64,000 nucleotides of DNA from positions 51,618,889 to 51,682,888 of the forward strand of contig OY282558.1 in NCBI GenBank assembly GCA_958295665.1, read 5' to 3'. The DNA is from Tipula vernalis (lineage: Eukaryota > Arthropoda > Insecta > Diptera > Tipulidae). A program made the translations under genes and the position numbers. Numbering within the stretch: position 1 is the stretch's first letter; each line of letters starts with the position of its first letter. Below the pieces are notes generated by a model that ran no database searches, was not told where the DNA came from, and worked only from the letters and a program-made list of their open reading frames with translations. This document shows positions 61,939 to 64,000 of the stretch, in pieces.

Positions 61939-62653
61939 TGTATGAATCAATAATCAAACATATAATAACTCGCGTAAAGTAAAACAAACTTTTATTTTTT
62001 GAAGCACGTTATAATTCGTATAGAATTATTAAATTTATTTTATTAATTTCCTTTTATTTTACATACTAAAACTAGGTACGTCTTATCACCTCAAATTCAC
62101 GAATAATTCTGTTTTAATAAATATTTTTTCCGTCTAATACAAACACTTTCGAAAACCATGTTCGAATTTTTAATTGTTCTATTCAACGCAAATGTCGCAT
62201 CGATCATACTTTTCGACATTGTATTACAAGGTTGACAAACTTTTGACGTTTATAATGTCAACGTAAATCTTGTGTCGTGTTTACATTTTAATATTTAGGT
62301 AAGTTAATTTTAGTTTTAATTACATAGTATCTCATTAACTAATTATTAATTTTATCTAATTTTAGCTTGCTACTAATAGCAAATAAACAGGAATAAGAAT
62401 TTCCTTGATACAGGATATCGAAATTTGAGGTTATGTAGACAAATGTTATTCTACTAAATATAGGTTACAATAAATAATATAACTAATTTATTTCAGCGGC
62501 TGTTTCCTGATTTACAGAAGATGTCCGAACCATGGCTGATGTTGTACTCCCACACTTTATGTTTTAGGTTTGTTTTGATGAAAATGTTTCCGTTTTATTT
62601 TAGATTTATTTACAGCGGATGACGTAAACAGACAAGTAGTTTTGCTTCCGACA
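61939..62653 (-). repeat. 5' LTR of the BEL/Pao element
   Basis: 715 bases, apparently identical to the LTR at 54873-55587. It contains the element's promoter, since transcription runs leftwards from here. The TATA and start positions cannot be fixed from sequence alone. Confidence 0.95.
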
Positions 62654-62657
62654 TCAA
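62654..62657. other. target-site duplication TCAA, right copy
   Basis: Matches the left copy at 54869-54872. The Gypsy frame resumes here in phase with the part left of the insertion once one copy of the duplication is discounted. Confidence 0.85.
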
Positions 62658-63060
62658 CTCCGGTCTTGATCAATCCTTCGTATGATGAGCCCTTTTTAAT
62701 TAAATGCGACGCGAGTACAGCGGGAGTGGGAGCGGTTCTGTTCCAAAAGGATGAGGAGGACAATAAAAAACCGATAGCTTACATGTCGCAGAAGCTAAAC
62801 AAAGCCCAGAAAAATTATACCATCACCGAGCTGGAATGTCTGGCAGCCATACTTGCCATTAAGAAATTTCGACCATACATAGAGGGGCATGAATTTACAC
62901 TAATCACAGACCATGCAAGTCTGAAGTGGCTTATGAGCCAACGGGACTTAAGTGGCAGGTTGGCCAGGTGGAGCCTTAAGCTACAGGGATATAGATTTAC
63001 TATTCAGCATCAGAGGGGGAAAAAACAACCCTCTCTTACCCACTGAGAATCATGTTGGTC
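62654..63060 (+). pseudogene. Ty3/Gypsy remnant, 3' part (RNase H)
   Basis: Continues the pol frame interrupted at 54872: TPVLINPSYDEPF, then KCDASTAGVGAVL with the first RNase H acid, TITELECLAA with the second, and LITDHASLKWL with the third. After LQGYRFTIQHQRGK at about 63020 a frameshift ends the frame (stop at 63046). The integrase and 3' LTR expected in this family are not seen before the window end, so the element is 3'-truncated. Confidence 0.85.
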
Positions 63061-64000
63061 AGTCATAGAGGCACGTAACAACCTATTAGTAGAGCTTCCC
63101 CGTAGCCGGACGTTTTTCCGGGAATTCCCGCAATTCGGGATACGACAAGTTTTCCAATACCTCATTATTAAATCTCACACAAATAACCCACTATACTGTC
63201 TAGCCAACATCCACCGAAAATGAGAGGGATTGATAAGCGGGTGGGTTTCTAATGAAAATTAAATCGTTATTGGGCGCATTCAGCTCCGCCAACTGTAGGT
63301 AATATGTTGAGTAAAATCAATGCCGACAGCTTAAATTTTTCTTTTCCGCCGATAGATTGCCCGTGATAAGAGAATGGAATACGCCGCATTTCTCGACCTA
63401 AAATTTGGAATTTAATTTTTTTTTTTTTTGTTATATTCCAATAAAGCGGAAACAGAGCTACGTACCGACATCTGCAAGATAGGATTAGGGCCTTATAGAT
63501 GACAAGATGACATACCACATTGAGGAATTATGCGTATAGACTCTAGCTAGTAAATCGAAAATATTTGCAAACTAACCTTTAAAATCAAAAATTATTAAAC
63601 CGGAATAAGGTTATAAGTTCAAATCTATAACTTAAACCGTATACTCCAAATATATCCTTAAAACAATGGATTCGTTACAAAATCACAAACGCCAACACCA
63701 CATGACACCAAAAAATGAAATCCGCAACTCGCTAAATTGAATGTTAAGTAAAGGCGCAAATAAAATATCGACAGCAAATAAATTTTGTAAAACTAAGGTT
63801 AGGTGCCAATTATAAATATATATAATCATAATAACAATATTTATTTATTTATTTACCTCAATTTTGTGCAAAATTCTTTATAAACCTATTTTACCTCTAA
63901 ATGTAATGTTTTCTTCTTGATTATTTCGCGCGCTGCTGCTTAACATGCATATCGCGATATTGAAATCGATATTTAAGTTTTATAACAATGAACGGATTTT
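63061..64000. other. non-coding DNA after the Gypsy remnant
   Basis: No integrase, LTR or gene recognised. A 12-base palindrome, cgggaattcccg, lies at 63119-63130 and a T-run at about 63418-63429. The last 200 bases are AT-rich with tttatttatttattt. Confidence 0.45.

Larger units (their letters stand above)
54873..62653 (-). mobile_element. complete BEL/Pao LTR retrotransposon, 7781 bp
   Basis: All parts of a competent LTR element are present: two 715-bp LTRs with TG...CA ends that appear identical by direct reading, a 4-bp target duplication, a primer binding site, a polypurine tract and a single gag-pol frame. The element is transcribed from right to left. Identical LTRs imply insertion too recent for mutations to accumulate. 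It lies inside the pol gene of an older Ty3/Gypsy element. Assignment to BEL/Pao rests on domain order and the characteristic protease, RT, integrase and C-terminal sequences. Confidence 0.93.

Noticed and set aside
63061..64000. Search for the integrase and 3' LTR of the interrupted Gypsy element
   Set aside because: No integrase motif was seen and no repeat matching the region before the gag was found, so the element is treated as truncated.

Overview
The window reads as AT-rich dipteran (fly) nuclear DNA, probably a higher fly. It has no bacterial gene organisation. It has long non-coding stretches with homopolymer runs, an initiator/DPE-type core promoter candidate, eukaryotic splice signals and insect-type transposons. 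The assignment to flies is inference from these features, not a database result.

Only one piece of host coding sequence is convincing: a short first coding exon on the minus strand (ATG at 11180, splice donor after 11099) that encodes a signal-peptide-like N-terminus and carries a 5' UTR back to a splice acceptor at 11713. A candidate core promoter with a possible first non-coding exon lies on the same strand near 35472. If both belong to one gene, positions 11713 to about 35144 are a roughly 23-kb intron filled with repeats and transposon debris, and the rest of the gene lies to the left of the window.

Layout. 1-8.3 kb: degenerate tandem repeats, a 1.1-kb duplicated block and a small TA-flanked MITE. 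8.3-11.7 kb: plain non-coding DNA and the host exon. 11.7-22.4 kb: repeat-rich intron-like DNA with a Foldback-like element (12916-13804), a 470-bp inverted-terminal-repeat insertion whose empty site is visible in a second copy of the surrounding repeat, and two copies of one MITE family. 25.1-26.3 kb: a decayed pogo/Tc5-like transposase. 27.1-30.6 kb: two hAT transposase 3' fragments in the same orientation, flanking a 2.3-kb satellite of the 9-bp unit TATGAATCT. 31.9-32.2 kb: a 5'-truncated non-LTR retrotransposon with a 14-bp target duplication. 37-43 kb: an inverted-repeat element, several degenerate satellites and a wrecked Ty3/Gypsy element. 45.9 kb: a long TA/GA microsatellite. 48-52 kb: a non-LTR RNase H remnant, a mariner remnant, a second block of the Foldback-type repeat and a satellite of about 100-115 bp. 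52.8-63.1 kb: a second Ty3/Gypsy remnant, split inside pol by a complete BEL/Pao retrotransposon.

The BEL/Pao element (54873-62653, minus strand) is the best-preserved object. It has 715-bp LTRs that look identical, a 4-bp target duplication, a primer binding site complementary to the 3' end of tRNA-Phe, a polypurine tract and one uninterrupted 1810-codon gag-pol frame with all expected catalytic residues. It appears to be a very young insertion and a candidate active element. Almost everything else is inactive. No rRNA, tRNA or CRISPR array was recognised.
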